Shown one piece after another: positions 10,301 through 15,885 of a stretch of DNA of 51,711 nucleotides. How positions within the stretch are numbered: position 1 is the first letter of the stretch; each line of letters starts with the position of its first letter. Location: positions 1 through 51,711 of the forward strand of contig CAVUYQ010000008.1 of NCBI GenBank assembly GCA_963745765.1, in the 5' to 3' direction. Origin of the DNA: Ww85 sp963745765 (GTDB taxonomy: Bacteria > Desulfobacterota > Desulfobulbia > Desulfobulbales > Desulfocapsaceae). A model generated the notes under the pieces. It ran no database searches, was not told where the DNA came from, and saw only the letters and a program-made list of their open reading frames with translations. The translations under genes were made by a program, and so were the position numbers.

Positions 10301-10576
10301 GAGCTGCGTATCCAGGATGGCCTGCCGCTGGCTGAAGCCGTCGTTGAGGCTGGTGCGGTGCGTTTCCGGCCGATCCTGCTGACCGCACTTGCCGTTGTCA
10401 TTGGCGCATCGGTGATCCTGGCCGACCCGATCTTTCAGGGGTTGGCTATTTCTCTAATGTTCGGAGAGATTGCCTCTATTCTGGTGAGTCCAATGGCCGT
10501 GCCGGTCATGTATTACGTCGTCAAAAAACGATCACATAAAACAACCGGAAATAAAGTGGCAGGCCACCTTGAATAA
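7325..10576 (+). CDS. RND-family efflux transporter permease
   Basis: 1083 residues, slightly longer than AcrB. It shows the duplicated RND layout: a first membrane helix (LGIIASLLLGVFAVVLLP), a large periplasmic loop, a block of helices with the proton-relay motif GILVDDAIVVVENI (Asp pair near 416-417), then the second half with its own loop and helices (FCAVLILIYMLMVGWF, SMIGFMAGAGIVVRNSIILVDF). The N-terminal region reads LPREEEPQIKVPMIDV, typical of a divergent multidrug/organic-solvent RND branch rather than of the metal (HME) pumps. It exports substrates from the inner membrane or periplasm through the TolC-like channel using proton influx. It is the last gene of the operon; a perfect hairpin follows at 10605. 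Confidence 0.92.
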   Translation: METKETKNLGFAGRLAGMFINSKLTPLGIIASLLLGVFAVVLLPREEEPQIKVPMIDVMVAMEGAPPKEIEEQVTIPMEKLLYELPDVKYIYSTSMAGKSLLIVRFFVGADLEKAIVSLNQKLATNFDRIPHNVSTPLVKPHTIDDVPILALTFHSKNYDHFMLRRLAAQVDDAIKSVPDVAETTIIGGTKRQVRVRLDPLLLASRNLSITNLVPLLQQANRQSYSGHLTSDNHEIQLQTGTFLKSSEDIGRIVVGVYGGQPVYLEDVSEIIDGPEEPVDYVLFGDVGRGDLEAAVTLSIAKRPGANAVAVVDEVLKKVDSLKGNLIPADITVSVTRNYGETAADKSNELLLHMGIAIFGVAILILIFLGWRESMVVMLAIPSTLGLTLLVFFLYGYTLNRITLFALIFSIGILVDDAIVVVENIVRHMRLPANKKRSITSIAVEAVNEVGNPTILATWAVIAAILPMAFVGGLMGPYMRPIPLGSSAAMLFSLIIAFTVTPWAAIHILRKKDAAAAADHDKMPDDLFTRLYHRIMDPLLGNTVWRLLFFIIITALLLGSMSMVGFGLVKVKMLPFDNKSEFQVILDMPEGSTLEKTSQVALEMAEVIRDDPDVIDFQVYVGTASPYNFNGLVRHYFLRHGPTVADIQVNLLPKQDRDQKSHEIAVRVRPALAAIAKKYDATLVVAEVPPGPPVLQTLVAEIYGPTEKDRVKLAAQVKEIFQTSDGVVDVDWYRETDRQRTVITVDKEKAALSGISEGQVTRAIAIAVDGLSIDLFHQPRDKEPIDIILELPRSQRTRVDELLNISLRSEIDPSAPLVPLRELVNISSSAVEQPLYRKNLKPVIYVTGDVAGAVESPVYAILDMNKRIKMLKSSDYGGTKGGLVTIYNLYQPFNEREVAMKWDGEWHITLEVFRDLGIAFCAVLILIYMLMVGWFKDYITPLVVMAVIPFSLIGILPAHWAFGAFFTATSMIGFMAGAGIVVRNSIILVDFIELRIQDGLPLAEAVVEAGAVRFRPILLTALAVVIGASVILADPIFQGLAISLMFGEIASILVSPMAVPVMYYVVKKRSHKTTGNKVAGHLE

Positions 10577-10579
10577 TCA
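10564..10579 (+). repeat. Arm-type motif at the 3' end of the RND gene
   Basis: CCACCTTGAATAATCA matches the outer-arm motif of hairpin element B (TACCTTGAATAATT). It covers the last codons (HLE) and stop of the RND permease gene. No matching partner arm is seen within 100 bp. Confidence 0.35.
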
Positions 10580-10604
10580 GCCTACTCGAGGTATCTCAAA
10601 GTAT

Positions 10605-10644
10605 CCCGTTCTTCAACAGGCGCTGCCGGCTGTTGAAGAACGGG
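10605..10644 (+). terminator. Perfect 15-bp hairpin between convergent genes
   Basis: CCCGTTCTTCAACAG at 10605-10619 is perfectly complementary to 10630-10644 around a 10-nt loop. It lies in the 74-bp gap between the RND gene and the convergent LysE gene, the position of a bidirectional terminator. There is no T-run on either side, so it may act with Rho, or as an mRNA 3'-end stabiliser. Confidence 0.6.
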
Positions 10645-10650
10645 CGTAAA

Positions 10651-11277
10651 TCAGGAATGATAATGTATTCCTGCGGTAAAAATGCCCGCCCCGATCAGGG
10701 CACTGCCTCCGCAGCGATTCAGCCACCGATAACGATCACTATCGCTGATAACGTCCCGCAGGCGACCGGCAAAAAATGCGTAAAGTGCCGCGTTAACAGC
10801 AGCCAGCAGCAGAAATGTTGTGCCGAGGATTAAAAACTGTGGCGCTGCCGATGTATCCGCTCTGATGAACTGCGGGAAAAATGCCACAAAAAAGGCAATA
10901 CTTTTGGGATTCAGAGCCGTGACAATGTACGAACTCCTGAAAAGGGCGCCGGCAGAAGCCCTCTTATTCCCCGTTGCCAATTCCCAACCTGCCGCCTTTG
11001 ATCGCCACAGCCTGACCCCGAGATAGATCAGATAAAGGGCCCCCATCCATTTAAAAACGATAAACAAATTCGCCGATGCAGCCAGGATTGCACCCAGTCC
11101 GGCCAGGGAGAATGTCATCGCCGTAAGATCACCGCAGACCACCCCGGCAGCCAGGGGGATGACCGACCTCCTGCCATGAGAGAGTGCCAGACTTATTACC
11201 AGAATGATGGTCGGTCCCGGAATTATCAGTATTATGCCTGCCGCAAACAGAAAAGCAAACCAGGTGGTTATGACCAT
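10651..11277 (-). CDS. LysE/RhtB-family amino-acid exporter
   Basis: 208 residues with about six hydrophobic segments and the family's N-terminal signature: a first helix followed by IPGPTIILVISLALSHGRRSVIPLAAGVVCGD, which corresponds to the conserved PGP...G.r.G...G...G block. Later segments include WMGALYLIYLGVRLWRS and LNPKSIAFFVAFFPQFI, both typical of LysE/RhtB proteins. It probably exports an amino acid or related metabolite across the inner membrane. It is a single gene, convergent with the RND operon. Its upstream region carries a hairpin element (11317-11457) inserted about 40 bp before the start codon, which could alter its promoter. Confidence 0.9.
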   Translation of the reverse strand: MVITTWFAFLFAAGIILIIPGPTIILVISLALSHGRRSVIPLAAGVVCGDLTAMTFSLAGLGAILAASANLFIVFKWMGALYLIYLGVRLWRSKAAGWELATGNKRASAGALFRSSYIVTALNPKSIAFFVAFFPQFIRADTSAAPQFLILGTTFLLLAAVNAALYAFFAGRLRDVISDSDRYRWLNRCGGSALIGAGIFTAGIHYHS

Positions 11278-11310
11278 TTTTCTATCCTTTACTTGCGAAA
11301 CAAGATTTTA

Positions 11311-11464
11311 TAGGTAGTTTTCGTCCTGAAACGAGGCGATTTTTACCTAAATCTAGGCGCTCGATAAATTTAACCGCAGGCATATGTTGATATTCCGAGG
11401 ATTAAATTTTGAGAGTAACGACGAGTTAGGGGAAAAGCGCTGTTTCAGGATGGAAACTAGGTAG
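11311..11464 (+). repeat. Hairpin element copy A (141 bp, with flanking direct repeats)
   Basis: The element spans 11317-11457. Outer arms GTTTTCGTCCTGAAAC (11317-11332) and GTTTCAGGATGGAAAC (11442-11457) pair with each other with few mismatches. Inside are a middle stem (AAATTTAA with TTAAATTT) and an apical ATAT/ATAT stem. The conserved core includes CCGCAGGCATAT and GAGTTAGGGGAAAA. It is flanked by direct repeats TAGGTAG at 11311-11317 and 11458-11464, as expected for a mobile insertion. It shares core and length with copies at 13300, 15449 and 15617, but its outer arms are unlike theirs. The rest of the 11278-11688 gap is the LysE promoter side and the left flank of the IS110 gene. Confidence 0.8.
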
Positions 11465-11609
11465 ATCAAGCCCTCTGCCTGCTGATCAAAACCGTTTTCA
11501 GGTCACCTTGTTCTAATCGATGAGCTGGTAGTTACCGTGGAGACGAGCAGTCTGTCTCAACTCGTGAAATATTCAGGCTAGACATAATGGTTGTAGGTAG
11601 AAAAGAAGA

Positions 11610-11688
11610 GACCCGCCTCCTTGCCAACGTGGGTTATGTTGTGAGTAACGTCAATCACGACACAGAGCCATAATCAAGGAGGCAGGTC
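11610..11688 (+). promoter_or_regulatory. Hairpin that would hide the transposase ribosome-binding site
   Basis: GACCCGCCTCCTTG at 11610-11623 pairs with CAAGGAGGCAGGTC at 11675-11688 (13 of 14 positions, one C-A mismatch). The right arm contains the AAGGAGG Shine-Dalgarno and ends one base before the transposase ATG. Long read-in transcripts would fold this stem and block translation, a known strategy for limiting transposase expression; a short transcript starting inside the loop would not. The arms could alternatively be subterminal inverted repeats used for recombination. Confidence 0.5.
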
Positions 11689-12807
11689 ATGAAAAAGAAT
11701 ACCATATTTGTAGGTCTGGATGTGCATAAAGATTCTATTGAGGTAGTATTTGCCGATGACGGCAGAGATGGAGAAATTCGATCCTATGGAAGTATCGGTG
11801 GCGACCTCGAGTCGTTACACAAGGTAGTCCGCAAGCTCCAAAGCAAAGGCGCGACATTGCGATTTGTCTATGAAGCTGGACCTTGCGGCTATGAAATTTA
11901 TCGTTTTTTAAAAAAGAAGGGGTTTGATTGTATCGTTGTTGCTCCTTCATTGATTCCACGAAAAAGCGGTGCTCAAATTAAAACAGATCGTCGTGATGCT
12001 CTGAATCTGGCTCGCCTGCATCGTTCCGGGGATCTTACCGCGGTGTATGTGCCCACTGTCGAAGATGAAGCCATGCGTGACCTGACTCGGGCTCGGGAGG
12101 ATGCAGTCAAGGCTTATCGCATAGCCCGCCAAGTGCTATTAGCTTTTCTCCTTCGTCACGGAAAACGTTATAGTGGTGTAACATATTGGAGCAAGGCACA
12201 TTGGAACTGGATCGGCAGTATCAAAATGGGGCATCGAGCGCAACAAATCGCCCTACAGGAATATGTGCATGCAATCCATGAACAGAAAGCCCGGGTAGAG
12301 CGCCTTACCGAGCAAATACGTGAAGAGATAAACCAGTGGCAACTTGCGCCACTGGTTAGCGCGCTACAATCTTTCAGAGGGGTATCCATAATCGTGGCAG
12401 CAACGACGGTCGCTGAGCTCGGAGACTTGACCCGTTTCCAGTCGGCAAAACAACTGATGGCGTACTTGGGCCTGGTTCCGAGCGAGCACAGCAGCGGGAA
12501 TACCGTCAAGCGTGGTTCCATCACCAAAACCGGCAATAGTCATGTCCGGCGAGCGCTGACAGAAGCGGCTCATGCTTACCGCTATGAAGCTCGCGAAACT
12601 CGCGTTCTGCTGGCTCGGCTGGAAGGATTGCCCCAGGAGGTCCGGGATATTTCATGGAAGGCCCAGGTCCGTCTCTGTGGGCGATTCAGAAGGCTCATGG
12701 GCAGAGGGAAAAATCGCAACACGGTTATCACAGCAATTGCCAGGGAACTAGCCGCTTTCATGTGGGCTATGGCTCACGCACCCAGGCAGACATGCAAAGC
12801 GACTTAG
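11689..12807 (+). CDS. IS110-family transposase (DEDD)
   Basis: 372 residues, two-domain IS110 protein. The N-terminal RuvC-like domain holds the DEDD residues: D11 in VGLDVHKDS, E62 in FVYEAGPCGYE, and D100/D103 in KTDRRDALNLARLH. A coiled-coil linker (HAIHEQKARVERLTEQIREE) leads to the C-terminal transposase_20 domain with FRGVSIIVAATTVAELGDL, AYLGLVPSEHSSG and RGSITKTGNSHVRRALTEAA, the region holding the catalytic Ser of this family. The protein is full length and apparently intact. A strong AAGGAGG precedes the ATG but is sequestered in a hairpin. It catalyses bridge-RNA-guided insertion and excision of its own element. Confidence 0.95.
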   Translation: MKKNTIFVGLDVHKDSIEVVFADDGRDGEIRSYGSIGGDLESLHKVVRKLQSKGATLRFVYEAGPCGYEIYRFLKKKGFDCIVVAPSLIPRKSGAQIKTDRRDALNLARLHRSGDLTAVYVPTVEDEAMRDLTRAREDAVKAYRIARQVLLAFLLRHGKRYSGVTYWSKAHWNWIGSIKMGHRAQQIALQEYVHAIHEQKARVERLTEQIREEINQWQLAPLVSALQSFRGVSIIVAATTVAELGDLTRFQSAKQLMAYLGLVPSEHSSGNTVKRGSITKTGNSHVRRALTEAAHAYRYEARETRVLLARLEGLPQEVRDISWKAQVRLCGRFRRLMGRGKNRNTVITAIARELAAFMWAMAHAPRQTCKAT

Positions 12808-13299
12808 ATTATGAAAATATCGAATCATAACCAGATCACTTCTGATTTCAAATGCGCTGGCGGTCCTGCTGCTGCTCCGACGAGCTTTTTTAGATGGCCC
12901 ATTCTCGCAACAACAGAATCGCCAGCTACCTCCGAAGTAGCGGCAACTAATTAAGCTAACGAACAAAATTATCTTCAAAATCTGACAAGAGCTTGTATCT
13001 CTGCAGGAGGTGAACACGAAAAGAATACATAAGTTTCAGGTTGGAGACAGAGACGCGATCACGTTCAGGAGAACCCTCGTGGCTCCTATTCGAATAAGGC
13101 TTTGGCCGAACTTCAGACCCTAGAGAGAGGCAGCTCCGCGACGCAGCCAAGTCATGCGGTACCCAACCCGCGCATATCAGAGTGATCAAACGTCGCCACA
13201 GGATCCCGTCTCTGTTTCTGCCCTGAAATACAAAAACAACAAAGAACCTAAAAAAAGGTAAGGGATGAGTCTTTCCTTCTTGACAATGACAACCATATC
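12808..13299. other. Non-coding right flank of the IS110 gene
   Basis: No gene-like frame is supported here. Given the IS110 context this stretch is the best candidate for the element's right end and, if the element belongs to the IS1111 group, for its bridge-RNA gene. No fold was computed. The 13200-13299 part next to hairpin element D may already be host DNA. Confidence 0.35.
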
Positions 13300-13443
13300 A
13301 GGAGCCTGTCGGATTATGCCCTTTTTTCCCATCTCGCGTTATTTTCAGAAAATCAAGCTCGCAATATTAGGTAATATTGCCCGCATTGATTTTCTTAAAA
13401 TGTCTCGACCTGAGAAAAAATTGCTATAATCCGACAGGCTCCT
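13300..13443 (-). repeat. Hairpin element copy D (144 bp, core on minus strand)
   Basis: Perfect outer arms AGGAGCCTGTCGGATTAT (13300-13317) and its complement (13426-13443). Inside, AGAAAATCAA pairs with TTGATTTTCT, and CAATATT with AATATTG at the tip. Read on the minus strand the core follows the layout of copies A-C (GCGGGCA, then ATATTGCGAG, then TAACG..GAGATGGGAAAA). Its arms differ completely from the other copies. No clear flanking direct repeat. The right arm reaches into the TAG stop codon of the neighbouring minus-strand gene, so insertion here set or preserved that gene's end; it could also serve as that gene's terminator. Confidence 0.75.
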
Positions 13444-13768
13444 AGGCTGCGGTCAGGGTGATTTTGTTTTTTGCAAATTTGACGATAAAGGCATCGCCGG
13501 GTTTAAAGCTGCCTGCACTCATGTTCTTTGCCGATAAAGTAAGGGTGTTTCGTTTGCCGATTTTGACGATTGTCGGTTTAATGGCGGTTGTACTTTTACC
13601 ATCCTGAACATGATAGTATTTTTTATCGGCATCCATCAATTTCAACATCAGATTGTTGAAAGTCGGGTGGTTCTTGATATCCATCGCCTGCATAATTTCA
13701 GGTTTTGTTTTTCCTTCACTGAGAAGGGTTCTGAAGGTATTTAAATCGTATTTGGTTTTCCGGGCCAT
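13442..13768 (-). CDS. Small AbrB-like DNA-binding protein with N-terminal HTH-like region
   Basis: 108 residues. The C-terminal ~45 residues (IVKIGKRNTLTLSAKNM, then GSFKPGDAFIVKFAKNKITL) resemble a swapped-hairpin AbrB/SpoVT domain, with the typical basic turn, a GFKpGD-like step and a closing beta strand. The N-terminal half (TFRTLLSEGKTKPEIMQAMDI) looks like a helix-turn-helix. It is probably a DNA-binding regulator; partner and target unknown. Shine-Dalgarno AGGTGA lies about 6 nt before the ATG. The gene stands alone between an IS110 element and a frameshifted peptidase. Its stop codon TAG lies partly inside hairpin element D. No toxin partner is visible next to it. Confidence 0.65.
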   Translation of the reverse strand: MARKTKYDLNTFRTLLSEGKTKPEIMQAMDIKNHPTFNNLMLKLMDADKKYYHVQDGKSTTAIKPTIVKIGKRNTLTLSAKNMSAGSFKPGDAFIVKFAKNKITLTAA

Positions 13769-14251
13769 GAGTCACCTATTGTGTTTGGTTTAATAAAGGT
13801 TCAAAATTTTTCAAAATCACATCATACATTAATGATAATATTTTGAAGATGATGTTTCAATATACGAATTGTATGAAAAGTTTTCAATACCTGATATTCA
13901 TAATGTTTTTATTTGAGCATTTTTTTTAAAGGAGTTGGTTTCTATCAGATGACTATGAGAAAAGCGGAAATGAAATGAATGTTTGTTCGAAAAAGCATAT
14001 TCAAGCAAAAGTTATGTGCCCAAATTGATAATTAATCAAAGATAATTGAGGCCATCCTGAAAATCTAATCATTCAAGGTACCCAGCAGTTTTACGACTGG
14101 CGTATTCGGGATTGTCAGTTGTGATGTTTTTTATCTGAAAAGATATTCCAACCGGTGGTTTTTGGCGGTTGTCTGTGCTGCGACCTCATTACAACGGCCG
14201 TTATTTCTTTAGCCACCCTTCATTGTTTATGAATAGTGGCTAAGATATTTC
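13769..14251. other. 483-bp AT-rich gap
   Basis: No gene seen. It contains the upstream region of the AbrB-like gene, a partial hairpin-family arm at 14059-14083, and an interrupted hairpin next to the M24 peptidase stop: TAGCCAC 14210-14216 with GTGGCTA 14236-14242 plus an inner TTCAT/ATGAA. The last could be a weak 3' hairpin for the peptidase; no T-run follows on the minus strand. Confidence 0.4.
14059..14083 (-). repeat. Isolated left-arm fragment of a hairpin element
   Basis: Read on the minus strand it begins GGGTACCTTGAATGATTAG, close to the first bases of copy B (GGGTACCTTGAATAATTCG). No matching core or right arm is present nearby, so it looks like a remnant. Confidence 0.45.
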
Positions 14252-15015
14252 CTAACCTATTGTCACCAGTTCCCGGGGCAATGAACTGAGTGTTTTTGCT
14301 CCATCGGCTGTAATGATAATGTCGTCTTCTATTCTCACGCCATTCCGGCTCGAGAGGTAGATTCCCGGCTCTATGGTGAATGTCATATTCTCTTCGAGAA
14401 CCTGTTCATTGTCATCACGAATATAGGGCGCTTCGTGACATTCCATGCCGAGACCGTGTCCGGTGCGGTGCGTGAAAAACCGGCTGTATCCGCCATCGGC
14501 AATGATTTTACGGGCAGCTTTGTCAACGGCGCTGCAGGTTGCGCCCGGCCGGGCGGCAGCTAAGGCGGCCTCGCCTGCCTGCTTTACGAGGCGGTGAATT
14601 TCTCGGTATTCTCTTTCTATTGTTCCAACAGCAAATGTCCGTGTCAGATCAGAAGCGTAACCCTGCCAGCGCGCACCCCAGTCGATGATCAACAGATCAC
14701 CCGACTGCAGTTTACGTTCGGAAGGGGAAGCATGGGGATTGGCACTATTTGGTCCGGTCGAGACAATGGGCGTAAAAGGCAGGGAAGGCTCAGAGCCGTG
14801 CTTGAGGAGTTGTATTACCAGCTCGCCTGCAAGATCCCGTTCGCTCATGCCGATGATAGCCAGTGGCAGTGTCGCCTTGAGCGCATTTTCTGCAATTTCC
14901 ACTGCCTTCTGCATTTTTTTTATTTCAGTGGCGTCCTTGACGCTGCGTATCTGTGACAGAGCTGCTGCCCCATCGGTGAATGAGATTGCTTCACCGGCAC
15001 CTTTCAGGATGGTTG
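14252..15015 (-). pseudogene. M24 metallopeptidase, catalytic domain (downstream part of a frameshifted gene)
   Basis: This is the pita-bread catalytic domain of an Xaa-Pro aminopeptidase/prolidase-like protein. All five metal ligands are present in order: Asp in LIIDWGARWQGYASDLTRTF (DWG and SDLTRT), His in RTGHGLGMECHEAP, Glu in FTIEPGIYL and Glu in GVRIEDDIIIT. Its N-terminal companion domain lies upstream in another frame, ending RLLEYNHPERCR, whereas this frame continues WNTTILKGAGEAISF. The shift lies at about 15005-15020. Rejoined, the protein would be about 360 residues, the normal length. Either the gene is inactive or the assembly has an indel. It would cleave X-Pro dipeptides in the cytoplasm. 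Confidence 0.75.
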
Positions 15016-15359
15016 TATTCCAGCAGGCGGATCTGTTGCGGTTCCAGGCCGATACGTTTACCGTTAAGCCCCATGATTTCTCCGGCCCGGCGGAACGTCT
15101 GGGGCCAGCAGGCAGGGTTCTCCGGGTAGGTACAGCTCGCTGGCGGATAGTCAAGAACTGCAAGCTTCTCCTTCTCCAATTCGGGTAGAATAAGGAGTAA
15201 TTCCCTGCCGGGAACAAAGAGAAGGACCACCGGTCGTTCCATCAGATGGAAATGCAGCCCGGTCAGGTAACTGAGGCTTGGACCGGCATTAAGTGCCAGA
15301 CCATCGAGGTTCATGGCGCTGATGATTTTTGCTAATTGCTGCTGTCTTGCACGGTACAT
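14991..15359 (-). pseudogene. M24 peptidase, N-terminal creatinase-like domain (upstream part)
   Basis: 122 codons that match the N-terminal creatinase/prolidase domain: MYRARQQQLAKIISAMNLDGLAL, SLSYLTGLHFHLMERPVVLL, and KRIGLEPQQIRLLEYN. The frame leaves homology after LLEYN and stops at 14991. The domain would form dimer contacts and shape the active site of the peptidase encoded by the following frame. The start ATG at 15359 matches the family's usual N-terminus. The fragment on its own would not be catalytic. Upstream lie hairpin elements B and C. Confidence 0.7.
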
Positions 15360-15448
15360 GAATAGTTCTGCCTCTGTTTTGGGTTTGCTCTGCTCCTGGT
15401 TGGCAACGTCTGCGAGGGCATGAGATGTCTATCTGAGATAAGCTTTTA

Positions 15449-15589
15449 GGGTACCTTGAATAATTCGATTATTCGATCAAAATCAAGGCATGCAAGAAAT
15501 TTTGCCGCAGGCATATAAGTAATATCCCGAGGACAGAATTTCGAGCATAACGAAGAGATCGGGCGAAAAGGCAATTATTCAAGGTGCCC
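15449..15589 (+). repeat. Hairpin element copy B (141 bp)
   Basis: Outer arms GGGTACCTTGAATAATT (15449-15465) and AATTATTCAAGGTGCCC (15573-15589) pair almost perfectly. Middle stem GAAATTTTG/CAGAATTTC; apical ATAT/ATAT. Conserved core motifs GCCGCAGGCATAT, CCCGAGGA and TAACGAAGAG match copies A and C. It lies 27 bp from copy C and in the opposite core orientation. Flanks share only TTTA, so no convincing target duplication. Confidence 0.78.
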
Positions 15590-15610
15590 TTTATTCTACC
15601 AGAGGAATGC

Positions 15611-15764
15611 TAGATGGTGTCTGTCCATAAATGGCCATTTTACCCTAACTCTTCGTTGCTCTCAAAATTTAATCCGCGGAATATCGTCGATATGCCTGTG
15701 GTTAAATTTATCGAGCGCCTCGATTTAGAACAAAAAATCTCATTTATGGACAGACACTAGATGG
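15611..15764 (-). repeat. Hairpin element copy C (141 bp, with flanking direct repeats)
   Basis: The element spans 15617-15757 with core on the minus strand. Outer arms GTGTCTGTCCATAAATG and its complement are perfect over 17 bp. The core closely matches copy A (GGCGCTCGATAAATTTAACC and GGATTAAATTTTGAGAG are shared almost unchanged). Direct repeats TAGATGG flank it at 15611-15617 and 15758-15764. Together copies B and C fill most of the 15360-15885 gap between the M24 peptidase and the SLC13 permease. Confidence 0.82.
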
Positions 15765-15780
15765 GGCGATTGATTTTTTT

Positions 15781-15809
15781 GACATCATGCCGTCATGACA
15801 TCTTGCCGT
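15781..15809 (+). promoter_or_regulatory. Direct-repeat operator upstream of the SLC13 promoter
   Basis: GACATCATGCCGT (15781-15793) and GACATCTTGCCGT (15797-15809) are direct repeats with one mismatch, 16 bp apart centre to centre. They abut the likely -35 below, the usual place for an activator site. The binding protein is unknown. Confidence 0.45.
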
Positions 15810-15837
15810 TGACTTCACGGCAGTCCCACGCTATTAG
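15809..15837 (+). promoter_or_regulatory. Probable sigma-70 promoter for the SLC13 permease
   Basis: TTGACT (15809-15814), 17-bp spacer, TATTAG (15832-15837), about 48 bp before the start codon at 15886, which has AAGGAG upstream. Confidence 0.45.
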
Positions 15838-15885
15838 ATTGTAATTGTTCTGTTAAATACCTCTGGAAGAAAAGGAGAAGCAGTA

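Larger units (their letters stand above)
11465..13299 (+). mobile_element. IS110-family insertion sequence (outer limits only)
   Basis: The transposase gene at 11689-12807 belongs to the IS110 family, whose members lack long terminal inverted repeats, so the true ends cannot be read from one copy. The coordinates given are the outer limits set by hairpin elements A and D. About 225 bp upstream and up to 490 bp downstream of the gene are non-coding. In this family one of these flanks encodes the bridge RNA that pairs with target and donor DNA (left flank in the IS110 group, right flank in the IS1111 group). The long right flank, 12808-13299, favours the second arrangement, but this is inference. 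Confidence 0.55.

Noticed and set aside
11317..11457. Hairpin copy A as the left end of the IS110 element
   Set aside because: It has its own flanking direct repeats and relatives without any transposase nearby, so it is a separate element.
15449..15757. CRISPR-like array between the peptidase and SLC13 genes
   Set aside because: There are only two units, in inverted orientation, each a long hairpin; no short direct repeats with spacers and no cas genes.
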